Assembly: GCA_022792555.1 (NCBI GenBank)
Contig: JAAWBF010000059.1
Location: forward strand, 1 to 38,888
DNA from: Oscillospiraceae bacterium
GTDB taxonomy: Bacteria > Bacillota > Clostridia > Oscillospirales > Oscillospiraceae
DNA length: 38,888 nt
Reading direction: 5' to 3'
Part shown: positions 23,183-30,927 of the stretch, one piece after another
Numbering within the stretch: the stretch's first letter is position 1
How the letters are laid out: every line of letters starts with the position of its first letter
The notes under the pieces: model-generated
Told to the model about the DNA's origin: nothing
Databases searched by the model: none
The model's input: the letters and a program-made list of their open reading frames with translations, nothing else
Translations under genes and position numbers: made by a program

Positions 23183-23932
23183 TTGTCTGAACCGTCAGGG
23201 GAGGTGTGCATCATAGACGTGATTCGAGTCTTAGTGGTGGAAGACAACCTCTCAACCCGGCTGCTCCTGCGGGATTTTCTGGACCAGCTGGATGGAGTAG
23301 AGGTCTGTGGTGAGGCAGCTGACGGCCAGGAAGCCCTGGCACTGATCCAAGCCCATGCGCCTGATTTGATCACACTGGATCTGATTATGCCGCACATAAG
23401 TGGCCATGGCCTGCTACTGGCACTGCGGGAACACCCGCCCCCAAAGCGGCCCAAGATCCTGGTGATCTCCCACGCGGGCAGCGACCAGGTGGTAGAGGAG
23501 ACCCTCACCTTGGGCGCTGATTTTTACCTGCTCAAGCCGGTAAATCTGGCTGAGGTAGCCCATAGTATATACATGCTATGTCAGAAAAAGCCGTCAAACC
23601 CCAGGCCGCTTCTGGGGAAAATCCTGTGGCTGTTGGAGCAGATGGAGGTCCCGTGCGATCTGATTGGCTGCCGCGGTGCGGCGCTGGCTGCTGAAGCTCT
23701 ATGTAAGGTAGGCTGTGGAGAGATGTACCTCAAGGAGGCTTACCTTACCGCGACGAAGGAGCTCCATACCTCCCCGGAAAATGTAGAGAAAAACATTCGG
23801 GATTACATCGAAAAGCTCCATAAGAAAGGGAGTCCAGCATATCAAAGGCTCATGGGCGGGATGCCGGATCGCCGGCCTAAAAATTCCGCCTTTCTGACCA
23901 AGCTGACGAATGCGGTCCGGTCGGATCTATAG
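23183..23932 (+). CDS. Divergent Spo0A-family response regulator
   Basis: About 240-249 residues. An N-terminal receiver domain (VIRVLVVEDNLSTRLLLRDF; phospho-acceptor Asp in LITLDLIMPHISG; Lys in YLLKPVN) is followed by a Spo0A-type DNA-binding domain. That domain keeps the ending order of Spo0A (TSPENVEKNIRDYIEKLHKK, then RRPKNSAFLTKLTNAVR) but differs at positions where Spo0A reads SRVERAIRHAIE. It is therefore probably a paralogue with altered DNA preference rather than the master regulator (inference). The start is unsure: TTG 23183 gives the full frame, GTG 23219 fits the receiver domain better, and AGGGGAGG at 23197-23204 suits neither ideally. It is coupled to the XRE gene. Confidence 0.8.
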   Translation: MSEPSGEVCIIDVIRVLVVEDNLSTRLLLRDFLDQLDGVEVCGEAADGQEALALIQAHAPDLITLDLIMPHISGHGLLLALREHPPPKRPKILVISHAGSDQVVEETLTLGADFYLLKPVNLAEVAHSIYMLCQKKPSNPRPLLGKILWLLEQMEVPCDLIGCRGAALAAEALCKVGCGEMYLKEAYLTATKELHTSPENVEKNIRDYIEKLHKKGSPAYQRLMGGMPDRRPKNSAFLTKLTNAVRSDL

Positions 23933-23950
23933 CGCGATATGTTGCGGGGC

Positions 23951-24032
23951 ATGTCCCAAGTACAGAGCTTTTATCTGTTTTCCCCCGCCGGAGGCGGGGG
24001 AAAACACGCAAATAAATCTATGCGGCGGACAC
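23951..24032. repeat. 82-bp palindromic element, family 2 copy 2
   Basis: Starts ATGTCCCAAG (23951) and ends GCGGCGGACAC (24022-24032), with the hairpin TTTTCCCCCGCC-gga-GGCGGGGGAAAA in the middle. The same element, inverted, is at 16037-16123. It lies in the gap between the Spo0A-like gene and the Suf operon promoter, 16 bases after the stop codon. Confidence 0.75.
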
Positions 24033-24052
24033 ACCCCATGTTGCGCCGATAC

Positions 24053-24081
24053 TTGTATTTAGGGGCCAAAGGTGGTAAACT
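24053..24081 (+). promoter_or_regulatory. Promoter of the minimal Suf operon
   Basis: TTGTAT (24053-24058), 17-base spacer, TAAACT (24076-24081), 34 bases before ATG 24116. It lies just downstream of the palindromic element. Confidence 0.6.
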
Positions 24082-24115
24082 GTAGCTAGTTGTCACACAA
24101 AGGAGATCGGAATCT

Positions 24116-24850
24116 ATGCTGGAAATCAAGCATTTATCCTATCAGGTACCCAATGCCGGAGAGGAGCTTGGCATCCTAAACAACATCACACTGACCATCG
24201 GGGACGGGAAGCTGGTGGTCGTGACAGGTCCAAACGGCGGGGGCAAGACCACCCTGGCCAAGGCGGTCATGGGACTCATCACGCCAACCGGAGGCAGCAT
24301 CTGCTGGAACGGCCACGATGTAACTCAGATGAACATCACAGAACGGGCCAAGCTGGGGATCAGCTACGGCTTTCAGCAGCCCCCCCGTTTCAAGGGCCTG
24401 CGGGTGCGGGACCTGCTGGCGCTGGCCGCCGGAAGTGATGCCCTGACCCACGACGAGGGCTGTCAATATCTCACCCGCGTGGGACTGTGCGCCCATGACT
24501 ATATAGACCGGGAGGTAGATGCCTCTCTGTCTGGGGGCGAGGTCAAGCGGATTGAAATTGCCACGATCTTGGCCCGGAAAAGTGGCCTGATGATCTTTGA
24601 CGAGCCGGAGGCCGGAATCGATCTGTGGTCCTTTGCCCGGCTGACTGAGACGTTCCGCGCCATTCACCAGCGCCGGGAGGCCACCCTGATGATCATCTCC
24701 CATCAGGAGCGGATCATCGATCTGGCCGACGAGATTGTTCTCATCCGGGAGGGAACGGTAGCCCAGCATGGCCCCAGAGCACAGGTGCTGCCTTCAATCC
24801 TCTCTGACACGGTGCCCGGGTGCAGCTATATGACAGAGGGGGGAAAGTAA
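24116..24850 (+). CDS. sufC: Fe-S cluster assembly ATPase, SufC/SmsC type
   Basis: A 244-residue ABC-type ATPase. Walker A is GPNGGGKTT (38-46), the Q-loop region YGFQQPPRFKG, the ABC signature LSGGEVKRIEIA, and Walker B LMIFDEPEAGID, the last being characteristic of SufC rather than of transporters. There is no membrane partner; it works in the cytosol with the SufB/D-like scaffold encoded next. In anaerobes a two-gene SufC-SufBD arrangement (also called SMS) builds iron-sulfur clusters without SufS/SufU/SufE. AAAGGAGATCGGAATCT precedes the ATG. The TAA stop overlaps the following ATG by one base. Confidence 0.93.
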   Translation: MLEIKHLSYQVPNAGEELGILNNITLTIGDGKLVVVTGPNGGGKTTLAKAVMGLITPTGGSICWNGHDVTQMNITERAKLGISYGFQQPPRFKGLRVRDLLALAAGSDALTHDEGCQYLTRVGLCAHDYIDREVDASLSGGEVKRIEIATILARKSGLMIFDEPEAGIDLWSFARLTETFRAIHQRREATLMIISHQERIIDLADEIVLIREGTVAQHGPRAQVLPSILSDTVPGCSYMTEGGK

Positions 24851-25773
24851 TGGATCAGGCCGAATGGAAACTGTTAAAGGAGATTGCAGATTTAGAGCAG
24901 ACCCCCCAGGGGGCCTATAACATCCGCCGGAACGGGCAGCTGGACTCCCGCGCCTCTACTGCGAACATCGAAATCACCACCAAGACGGAGCCGGGGAAAT
25001 CGGGTATTGATATCCATATCAAGCCGGGGACTCAGCATGAGTCGGTCCATATCCCGGTGATCATCAGTCAAACTGGCCTGAGTGAACTGGTCTATAATGA
25101 CTTTTTCATCGGTGAGAACTGCGATGTGGACATTGTGGCCGGTTGTGGAATCCATAACACCGGCTGTGAGACCGCACAGCATGACGGCGTGCATACCTTT
25201 CATATTGGGAAGCACTCCAGGGTCCGCTATGTGGAGCGTCACTACGGCCAGGGGCCGGGGACAGGCAAACGGATCATGAATCCCCAGACGGTGATCTACC
25301 TGGACGAGGGGGCGGTCATTGAGCTGGAGAGCACCCAAATCCGCGGGGTGGACTCCACCCACCGGGAGACTAAAATTGTCGCCGGAAAGGATGCCGAGGC
25401 GATCATCACCGAGAAGCTCCTCACCCATGGGGAGCAGACCGCTCAGAGTGATATGGAGATCATCTTGGACGGGGAGAACGCCACAGGGCGTGTGATCTCC
25501 CGCTCGGTGGCCCAGGACCAGTCCCAGCAGGTCTTTTACCCCAAGATGACGGGTAACGCCGCCTGCTTTGGCCACGTCCAGTGCGACTCCATCATTATGG
25601 GCAAGGCGAAAATCTCCTCCATCCCCGCCATTGTGGCCAATCATGTGGACGCACAGCTGATTCACGAGGCCGCTATAGGCCGGATCGCAGGGGATCAGAT
25701 CCTCAAGCTGATGACATTGGGCCTGACCGAGCAGGAGGCCGAGGAGCGGATTTTGGATGGATTCCTTCAATAA
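24850..25773 (+). CDS. SufB/SufD-like Fe-S scaffold, SmsB type
   Basis: A 307-residue scaffold, much shorter than SufB (about 470) and lacking its N-terminal region, as expected for the minimal SmsCB/SufBC system. The conserved beta-helix part reads HTGC and VHTFHIGKHSRVRYVE, then SRSVAQDQSQQVFYPK, and the SufBD ending LIHEAAIGRIAGDQILKLMT followed by GLTEQEAEERILDGFL. Cys residues in AGCGIHNTGCE, and Glu/His near AQLIHEAAIG, may hold the nascent cluster. It forms a complex with the SufC ATPase, with which it is translationally coupled (TAATG). A cluster-hungry enzyme set (Mo-hydroxylase [2Fe-2S] proteins) lies in the same window but there is no proof of a special link. Confidence 0.9.
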   Translation: MDQAEWKLLKEIADLEQTPQGAYNIRRNGQLDSRASTANIEITTKTEPGKSGIDIHIKPGTQHESVHIPVIISQTGLSELVYNDFFIGENCDVDIVAGCGIHNTGCETAQHDGVHTFHIGKHSRVRYVERHYGQGPGTGKRIMNPQTVIYLDEGAVIELESTQIRGVDSTHRETKIVAGKDAEAIITEKLLTHGEQTAQSDMEIILDGENATGRVISRSVAQDQSQQVFYPKMTGNAACFGHVQCDSIIMGKAKISSIPAIVANHVDAQLIHEAAIGRIAGDQILKLMTLGLTEQEAEERILDGFLQ

Positions 25774-26209
25774 TGCAAACGAAACCAACCATCTGGACCG
25801 GCTCAATGCCGGCGTGCTGATGCAGACCCTCCACATGTCCCTGACCCGGCTGGAGCTGGACCGGGTGGAGGGGAAGCTGGAGGTCCGCCCAGACATCTTA
25901 AACCCCTATGGCTATGTCCATGGGGGGATTTTGGCCACGCTGGCAGATACTGTAGCCGGTGTAGCTGCGGCCTCCCGGGGCGGTCGGTCCGTCACATTGA
26001 GCAACACATTAACTTATCTGCGTCCCGCCACGGGCCGGGTGATCTACTGTATCGCTGAGCCCCAGCGGGTGGGAAAGACCATCTCGGTCTTTCAGGTTAA
26101 CCTCACAAACGAGGAAGGTGCTCTAGTGGCCACGGGGCTGTTTACCTTCCACATCGACCGGACTCGCTCCGGCCCTCTGCGGCAGGAGGAGCTCCCAGTT
26201 AAAGCATAG
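25757..26209 (+). CDS. PaaI-family hot-dog thioesterase
   Basis: A 150-residue hot-dog fold protein. The signature NPYGYVHGGILATLADTVAG is the PaaI/YbgC-type acyl-CoA thioesterase motif (HGG with following Asp). The second strand region TLSNTLTYLRPATGRVIYCI and ISVFQVNLTNEEGALVATG fit the family. It likely hydrolyses an aromatic or medium-chain acyl-CoA; substrate unknown. It overlaps the SufBD-like gene by 17 bases, so it is the third gene of the Suf operon, an arrangement that seems fortuitous or related to thioester metabolism. A terminator follows at 26247. Confidence 0.88.
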   Translation: MDSFNNANETNHLDRLNAGVLMQTLHMSLTRLELDRVEGKLEVRPDILNPYGYVHGGILATLADTVAGVAAASRGGRSVTLSNTLTYLRPATGRVIYCIAEPQRVGKTISVFQVNLTNEEGALVATGLFTFHIDRTRSGPLRQEELPVKA

Positions 26210-26246
26210 GACGGCGGAGTGTTTCCGCTGTGCAACACAAATGCAG

Positions 26247-26296
26247 ATGCTCCCTTTGAGCGCGGCAGTGAACACCGGCTCCAAGGGAGCATTTTC
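26247..26296 (+). terminator. Terminator of the Suf-thioesterase operon
   Basis: ATGCTCCCTTTGAGC (26247-26261) pairs with GCTCCAAGGGAGCAT (26278-26292), one mismatch, then TTTTC. Confidence 0.8.
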
Positions 26297-26333
26297 TTAT
26301 GACAGCGCCGGACGGTCAAAAAAGCCCCGCCCG

Positions 26334-26546
26334 CTACTCAAAGGGATATACCTCACTTTTTTTGGGCAGAATCAGCGCGGCTGCGATGTACAGCGGCACC
26401 CCGGTCCCCCCAGCAATGGCGGCGACGACCCAGAGAATGCGTACAATAGAGGGATCTAGGTTGAAAAATTCGGCGATCCCGCCGCATACCCCGGCGATCT
26501 GGGCGCCCTTCTCAATGCGGTATAATTTCTTAGGCTCTTGCATCAT
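26334..26546 (-). CDS. PspC-domain membrane protein
   Basis: A 70-residue protein that is one PspC domain: KKLYRIEKGAQIAGVCGGIA, EFFNLDPSIVRILWVV, and a hydrophobic C-terminal helix with GVPLYIAAALILP. PspC proteins sense or respond to membrane stress; the small stand-alone form is frequent in Clostridia. AGGAGGTTATC precedes ATG 26546. It is divergent from the response-regulator gene; the minus-strand sequence upstream has a TATAAT (in TTATAATATC, about 26650-26645), giving a likely -10. Confidence 0.85.
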   Translation of the reverse strand: MMQEPKKLYRIEKGAQIAGVCGGIAEFFNLDPSIVRILWVVAAIAGGTGVPLYIAAALILPKKSEVYPFE

Positions 26547-26766
26547 GATAACCTCCTGCAATCTGCGGCGATGGGCCGCCGTGCTGTCTGCTCCCTCTGC
26601 CTCCCGGAAGACAGAAGGGAAAGAATCGGTTCTCTTTAAATGATATTATAACACAGGGGGATTAAAAGATCCTTTTCCCTCCCTTAAAAAAGATTTAAAC
26701 CTTTCCTACCATTCCTCTGAAAGAACCGCTGTTAAAATAAAACTTACAATAACGAGGTGACTTAGG

Positions 26767-27462
26767 TTGTACAACATCTTAATCTGTGACGACGACCGCG
26801 ATATCGTCTCCGCCCTGGAGATCTATCTCACCAGCGAGGGATACCAGACCCTCAAGGCCTACGACGGTCTGGAGGCCCTCAGGGTGCTGGAGGAGCACGA
26901 GGTACATCTGATTCTGCTGGACGTGATGATGCCCAATTTAGACGGCATTCGGGCCACGGCCAAGATCCGCGCCCGCTCCAATGTCCCTATTATTCTGCTG
27001 ACCGCCAAGAGCGAGGACGCGGACAAAGTATTGGGCCTTAACATCGGGGCGGACGACTATGTGACCAAGCCCTTTAATCCCATCGAGGTGGTTGCCAGGG
27101 TGCGCAGCCAGCTCCGGCGGTACACCACCCTGGGAGGACAGAACAAGGAGGAGTCCACCCGTCTTCTGTCCAACGGCGGGATCGCTATGGACGACAACGC
27201 CAAGTCGGTGACGGTGGACGGAGCGCCCGTCTCCCTCACCCCGTTAGAATACAACATCCTCCGGCTCCTCCTCTCCCACCCCGGTCAGGTCTTTTCTACC
27301 AGCCAGATCTATGAGCAGGTGTGGAACGATCCCTCCCTAGGCTCAGAGAACACCGTGGCGGTCCACATCCGCCACCTGCGGGAGAAAATCGAGATCAACC
27401 CCGCCTCCCCCCGCTATCTCAAGGTCGTCTGGGGCTTGGGGTACAAGATGGAGAAAGTATGA
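26767..27462 (+). CDS. OmpR/VanR-type response regulator
   Basis: A 231-residue regulator. The receiver domain holds the acidic pair ICDDDRD (D8-D10), phospho-acceptor D52 in LLDVMMPNLDG, the Thr of LLTAKSED and Lys of DDYVTKPFNP. The winged-helix DNA-binding domain follows from about 130 (VDGAPVSLTPLEYNILRLL, then VFSTSQIYEQVW, VAVHIRHLREKIE and KVVWGLGYKME). TTG 26767 after GAGGTGACTTAGG is the only reasonable start. The sensor kinase gene follows 75 bases downstream, past a short palindrome, making a complete two-component pair. The closest described relatives by motif are VanR-like. Confidence 0.93.
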   Translation: MYNILICDDDRDIVSALEIYLTSEGYQTLKAYDGLEALRVLEEHEVHLILLDVMMPNLDGIRATAKIRARSNVPIILLTAKSEDADKVLGLNIGADDYVTKPFNPIEVVARVRSQLRRYTTLGGQNKEESTRLLSNGGIAMDDNAKSVTVDGAPVSLTPLEYNILRLLLSHPGQVFSTSQIYEQVWNDPSLGSENTVAVHIRHLREKIEINPASPRYLKVVWGLGYKMEKV

Positions 27463-27496
27463 CACTGGTTTCCCCCTCGCGGAGGGGAAAACAGTG
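27463..27496. repeat. Short palindrome between response regulator and kinase
   Basis: CACTG-G-TTTCCCC ... GGGGAAA-A-CAGTG with a loop of about 8 bases, starting at the first base after the regulator's TGA. It has the same TTTCCCC/GGGGAAA form as the hairpins at 16069, 18320 and 23974. It lies within an operon, so termination is not expected. Confidence 0.6.
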
Positions 27497-27537
27497 GTAA
27501 GAGCCTGAGCGCCGTCCGGTAGTACGCCGGAGAAAGT

Positions 27538-29757
27538 GTGAATACCATGAAATATTCCTACCCAAACCGTACCGTCAAATGGCTGGCCTTTCTGCTGCTC
27601 GCGGCCCTGACAGCAGGGGGCTTCTGGGCCAGTGTTGTTACCATCGGCTACTGGGATACGCTGTGGATTGGCGGCAGCTTTTATGAGGACAGGGAGGTCA
27701 GAAGCCATCTGGAGCTGGAGAGCTACAGCGCCCTGGAGCTGGCCGCCTTGTACCAGCAAAAGGCATGGGAGGAGACCCTCAACTACCGGGATGAACAGCG
27801 CCGCCTGGCCCTGGAGGCCGCTCTGAACCCAGAGAGGACCAACTTCCGCTACCAGGTCCACCGGCAGGACGGGACCCTCCTGTGCGGCAATGTGGAGGAC
27901 GGAGCATTGGACAGCGCGGTCTATCAGACCACCATGGGAGAGCATATCCTCTGGCAGGGGCTGTCGGACGGGAATGTACTGGATGCTGAGTGGGAAAACT
28001 ATAATATGGCCTATCTGGGGGATGCTCTGATCTGGGTGCCGGAACGGGACGAGGACCAGCTCCAGATTACCAGCGGGGAGGAGACCCTGCTCTTTTCTCC
28101 CAGGGAGGCCGCCCAGGCCGCCCAGTACGGCTGGAGCTACTATGAGGAGGAATGGCACTACAACCTGAACCGGGACAGCCGGATTCAATCAGCCGCCCTG
28201 ATCATAGAGTACGGCCTGGCCCAGCCTTTGAGCATAGAGGATGATTACAGCTATCTGGAGCTGTCGTATGAACGCTTCCGAGAGCGGCTGCCCATCATCG
28301 CCTCCCTGGCCCTGGTGCTGGATCTCATGGCGCTTACCCTGCTGCTCTTTCTGTGCACCGTGGCGGGACACGCGCCGGACTGTGAGACCATTCAACTGGC
28401 CCGGCTGGACCGGATTCCCTATGGGCTGTATCTGCTGGTCCTTCTGGGCGCAGGCAGCCTTCTGCTTGCGATGGGAGACAGTATAACTTACTCGCTGAAC
28501 GCCCAGGGTTCCCACCCGGACACTGTCATCGGTATAGCGCTGATTTCCTTCGGGATCGCGGCCTGCTGTCTGGCCGCCCTGCTGACCACCGTCACCCGGA
28601 TCAAGGCCCGCAGCCTGCTGAAAAGCACTCTGGTCTATCTTGTGTGCAGTACCTGTATGCGGTGGCTGCGCGCGTGCAGCCGCTGGTGCCGAGAGGTCGG
28701 ACAGAGCTGGCCGCTGATTGGACAGGTGGGTGCGGTCTTAGGAGCCTACCTGTTGATGAGCATTGTCACTGCCCCCACTGTGATTCTATTTGTCCTCTGG
28801 CAGGGCTTGACCTTTACACGCCTGCTGAGGCTGGCCAAACAGTGGCAGCAGATCCGGGCCGGCACCGCCCGGATTGTGGGGGGAGAGCCAGGATTTGTTA
28901 TAGACACAAAGGGCTTTTCTCCCCTCCTGCGGGAACATGCCGGACAGCTCAACGACCTGGGCGGCGCGATCAGTGCCGCTGTGGACGCCCATGTGAAGAG
29001 CGAGCGGTTCAAGGCCGAGCTGATCACCAACGTCTCTCACGACCTGAAAACCCCCCTGACCTCTATCATCAACTATGTAGACCTGATGAAAAAAGAATCA
29101 GATCCCGCCAAGCTCCAGACCTATCTGGAGGTTCTGGACCGCAAGTCCCAGCGGCTGAAAAAGCTCACTGAGGATCTGGTGGAGGCCAGCAAGGCGTCCA
29201 CGGGCAATCTGTCCGTGTCCAAGACGAAATTGGGAATGTGCCAGCTGGCCGAGCAGGCCGCCGCCGAGTACGAGGAGCGGTTTGCCCAGCGGCAGCTCAC
29301 CCTCCTGTCCGCCCTGCCGTCGGATGAGGTCTATGTGGAGGCGGACAGCCGCCATATCTGGCGGGTGCTGGACAATCTGCTGTCTAACTGCCTCAAATAT
29401 GCACTGGAGCACACCCGTATCTATCTCAGCGTGACCAGGTGGAGTGGAACAGTCTGTCTCTCCCTCAAAAACATCTCCCAACAGCCCCTGAACATCCCGC
29501 CGGACCAGCTCATGGAGCGCTTTGTCCGGGGGGAGTCCTCTCGGACCACCGAGGGTTCCGGCCTGGGGCTGTCCATTGCCCAGAGCCTGACCGAGCTCCA
29601 GGGTGGAATCTTCCAGATCGACATTGACGGAGACCTGTTCAAGGCTACCATTACCTTCCCGGAGGCCGCAGAATCGGAGGCAGTTTCCTCCGTCCAGGCA
29701 GAGCGGCTGGACTTGAATGATCTGATGTTTCATACTAAATTTCAGCAGGAAAAATAA
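27538..29757 (+). CDS. Multi-pass sensor histidine kinase
   Basis: A 739-residue kinase. One N-terminal helix (WLAFLLLAALTAGGFWASVV) is followed by a ~200-residue extracytoplasmic domain. Then come about four further helices (LPIIASLALVLDLMALTLLL, LLVLLGAGSLLLAMG, GIALISFGIAACCLAALLTT, GAVLGAYLLMSIV), a linker, the H box NVSHDLKTPLTSIINYVDL with H501, N box NLLSNCLKYA, and G box EGSGLGLSIAQSL. The additional helices before the catalytic part are unusual for a VanS-like kinase and may carry the sensing function. GTG 27538 after GGAGAAAG is used; ATG 27547 is an alternative. The signal is unknown; the cognate regulator is just upstream. Confidence 0.92.
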   Translation: MNTMKYSYPNRTVKWLAFLLLAALTAGGFWASVVTIGYWDTLWIGGSFYEDREVRSHLELESYSALELAALYQQKAWEETLNYRDEQRRLALEAALNPERTNFRYQVHRQDGTLLCGNVEDGALDSAVYQTTMGEHILWQGLSDGNVLDAEWENYNMAYLGDALIWVPERDEDQLQITSGEETLLFSPREAAQAAQYGWSYYEEEWHYNLNRDSRIQSAALIIEYGLAQPLSIEDDYSYLELSYERFRERLPIIASLALVLDLMALTLLLFLCTVAGHAPDCETIQLARLDRIPYGLYLLVLLGAGSLLLAMGDSITYSLNAQGSHPDTVIGIALISFGIAACCLAALLTTVTRIKARSLLKSTLVYLVCSTCMRWLRACSRWCREVGQSWPLIGQVGAVLGAYLLMSIVTAPTVILFVLWQGLTFTRLLRLAKQWQQIRAGTARIVGGEPGFVIDTKGFSPLLREHAGQLNDLGGAISAAVDAHVKSERFKAELITNVSHDLKTPLTSIINYVDLMKKESDPAKLQTYLEVLDRKSQRLKKLTEDLVEASKASTGNLSVSKTKLGMCQLAEQAAAEYEERFAQRQLTLLSALPSDEVYVEADSRHIWRVLDNLLSNCLKYALEHTRIYLSVTRWSGTVCLSLKNISQQPLNIPPDQLMERFVRGESSRTTEGSGLGLSIAQSLTELQGGIFQIDIDGDLFKATITFPEAAESEAVSSVQAERLDLNDLMFHTKFQQEK

Positions 29758-29796
29758 CCGGTTATTTTTGTACGGCGGGCCGCAGGCCCGCCGTAC
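29750..29796. repeat. Two back-to-back perfect palindromes at the kinase stop
   Basis: AAAAATAACCGGTTATTTTT (29750-29769) is a perfect 20-base palindrome containing the kinase TAA stop. It is directly followed by GTACGGCGGGCC-gca-GGCCCGCCGTAC (29770-29796), a perfect 12-base stem. They may end the operon or represent another small repeat; the second lacks a T-run on its 3' side. Confidence 0.6.
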
Positions 29797-29829
29797 AGGC
29801 GGATGCGTTCGCCATGGAGGAGGGCAGCT

Positions 29830-30927
29830 ATGGCCTGTTGTGTTGTGATCCCAGCCTATGAGCCGGAGCAGAGCTTTGTAGACTATGTCCGCACCCTTCT
29901 GGCCCAGGAGGGCGTCCAGGTGGTTGTGGTAGACGATGGCAGCGGGCCGGGCTGGGAGGAGATCTTCTCCGCCCTGGAGGGGCTGGGCTGCACTGTCCTG
30001 CGCCACCCAGTCAACCGGGGAAAGGGGGCGGCCCTCAAGACGGCCTTTCGTTGGTACCTGGCCCAGTCCCTGAACTGTCCCGGCATTGTCACCGCCGACT
30101 GCGACGGACAGCACCGAATGAAAGATGTCCTGCGCCTTCAGGCCGCTCTGGAGGAAAACGATCATACCCTCCTGCTGGGCAGCCGGAGCTTTGGCCCCGG
30201 TACCCCGGCCCGTAGCCGGAGCGGCAACCGATTTTCTGCCGCCGCCCTCTCCCTTCTCTACGGAATCCAGCTTCAGGACACCCAGACCGGTCTACGGGGG
30301 ATCCCAAACTCACTGATTCCCAGCCTATGCCAGCTTCAAGGGGCGCGCTTTGAGTATGAGTTAAATATGCTCATCTCCGCCCGGCAGCAGCAATATGAGC
30401 TTCGGGAGCTGCCCATTGAGACCCTCTACTTTGACAACAACCGGGGCTCCCATTTCCGCACCCTGTCTGACACCCTGCGCATTGCCGCAGTCCTGGGCCG
30501 GAGCATCCTCCAGTACGCCGGAGCCGCTGCTCTGTCGGTGGTAATTGATGTGGGGGTGTACGCCCTGCTGGTGAAGGCTGTGCTGGCTGGACTGTCCCTG
30601 CCCCAGCGGCTGTTCTACGCCACCGTGACGGCCAGAATTCTATCCTCCGCCGTCAATTACACCTGCAACCGTCGGCTGCCCTATGTGCAAAACAGACGTC
30701 TGTTGCCCACCTTGGGAAAATATTATCTGCTGTGGCTGTGCCAGCTCACCGCCTCCTTTGCCGGGGCCTGGCTGTTGACCGGCAGGCTGGGGATGGATGA
30801 TCTGGCGGGAAAGCTGCTGGTAGACCTGCTGCTGGCACTGCTGAGTTATCAGATTCAGCTGCGCTGGGTCTTTCGGGAAAAAGAAGGAGGAACGGTATGG
30901 ACCGGATCTTCGGCCCTCTCGGACTGA
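29830..30927 (+). CDS. GT2 glycosyltransferase fused to a GtrA-like membrane domain
   Basis: A 365-residue fusion. Residues 1-220 are a GT-A family 2 (dolichol-phosphate-mannose-synthase-like) glycosyltransferase: CCVVIPAYEPEQSF, VVVVDDGSG (D35/D36), HPVNRGKGAALKTAF and the metal motif TADCDGQH. From about 235 comes a GtrA-type four-helix membrane domain (LQYAGAAALSVVIDVGVYAL, then ILSSAVNYTCNRRLPYV and LLVDLLLALLSYQIQLRWVF). The pair suggests transfer of a sugar from a nucleotide to undecaprenyl phosphate followed by flipping, for decoration of wall or surface polymers. ATG 29830 follows GGAGGAGGG. It overlaps the next gene by 31 bases. Confidence 0.88.
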   Translation: MACCVVIPAYEPEQSFVDYVRTLLAQEGVQVVVVDDGSGPGWEEIFSALEGLGCTVLRHPVNRGKGAALKTAFRWYLAQSLNCPGIVTADCDGQHRMKDVLRLQAALEENDHTLLLGSRSFGPGTPARSRSGNRFSAAALSLLYGIQLQDTQTGLRGIPNSLIPSLCQLQGARFEYELNMLISARQQQYELRELPIETLYFDNNRGSHFRTLSDTLRIAAVLGRSILQYAGAAALSVVIDVGVYALLVKAVLAGLSLPQRLFYATVTARILSSAVNYTCNRRLPYVQNRRLLPTLGKYYLLWLCQLTASFAGAWLLTGRLGMDDLAGKLLVDLLLALLSYQIQLRWVFREKEGGTVWTGSSALSD

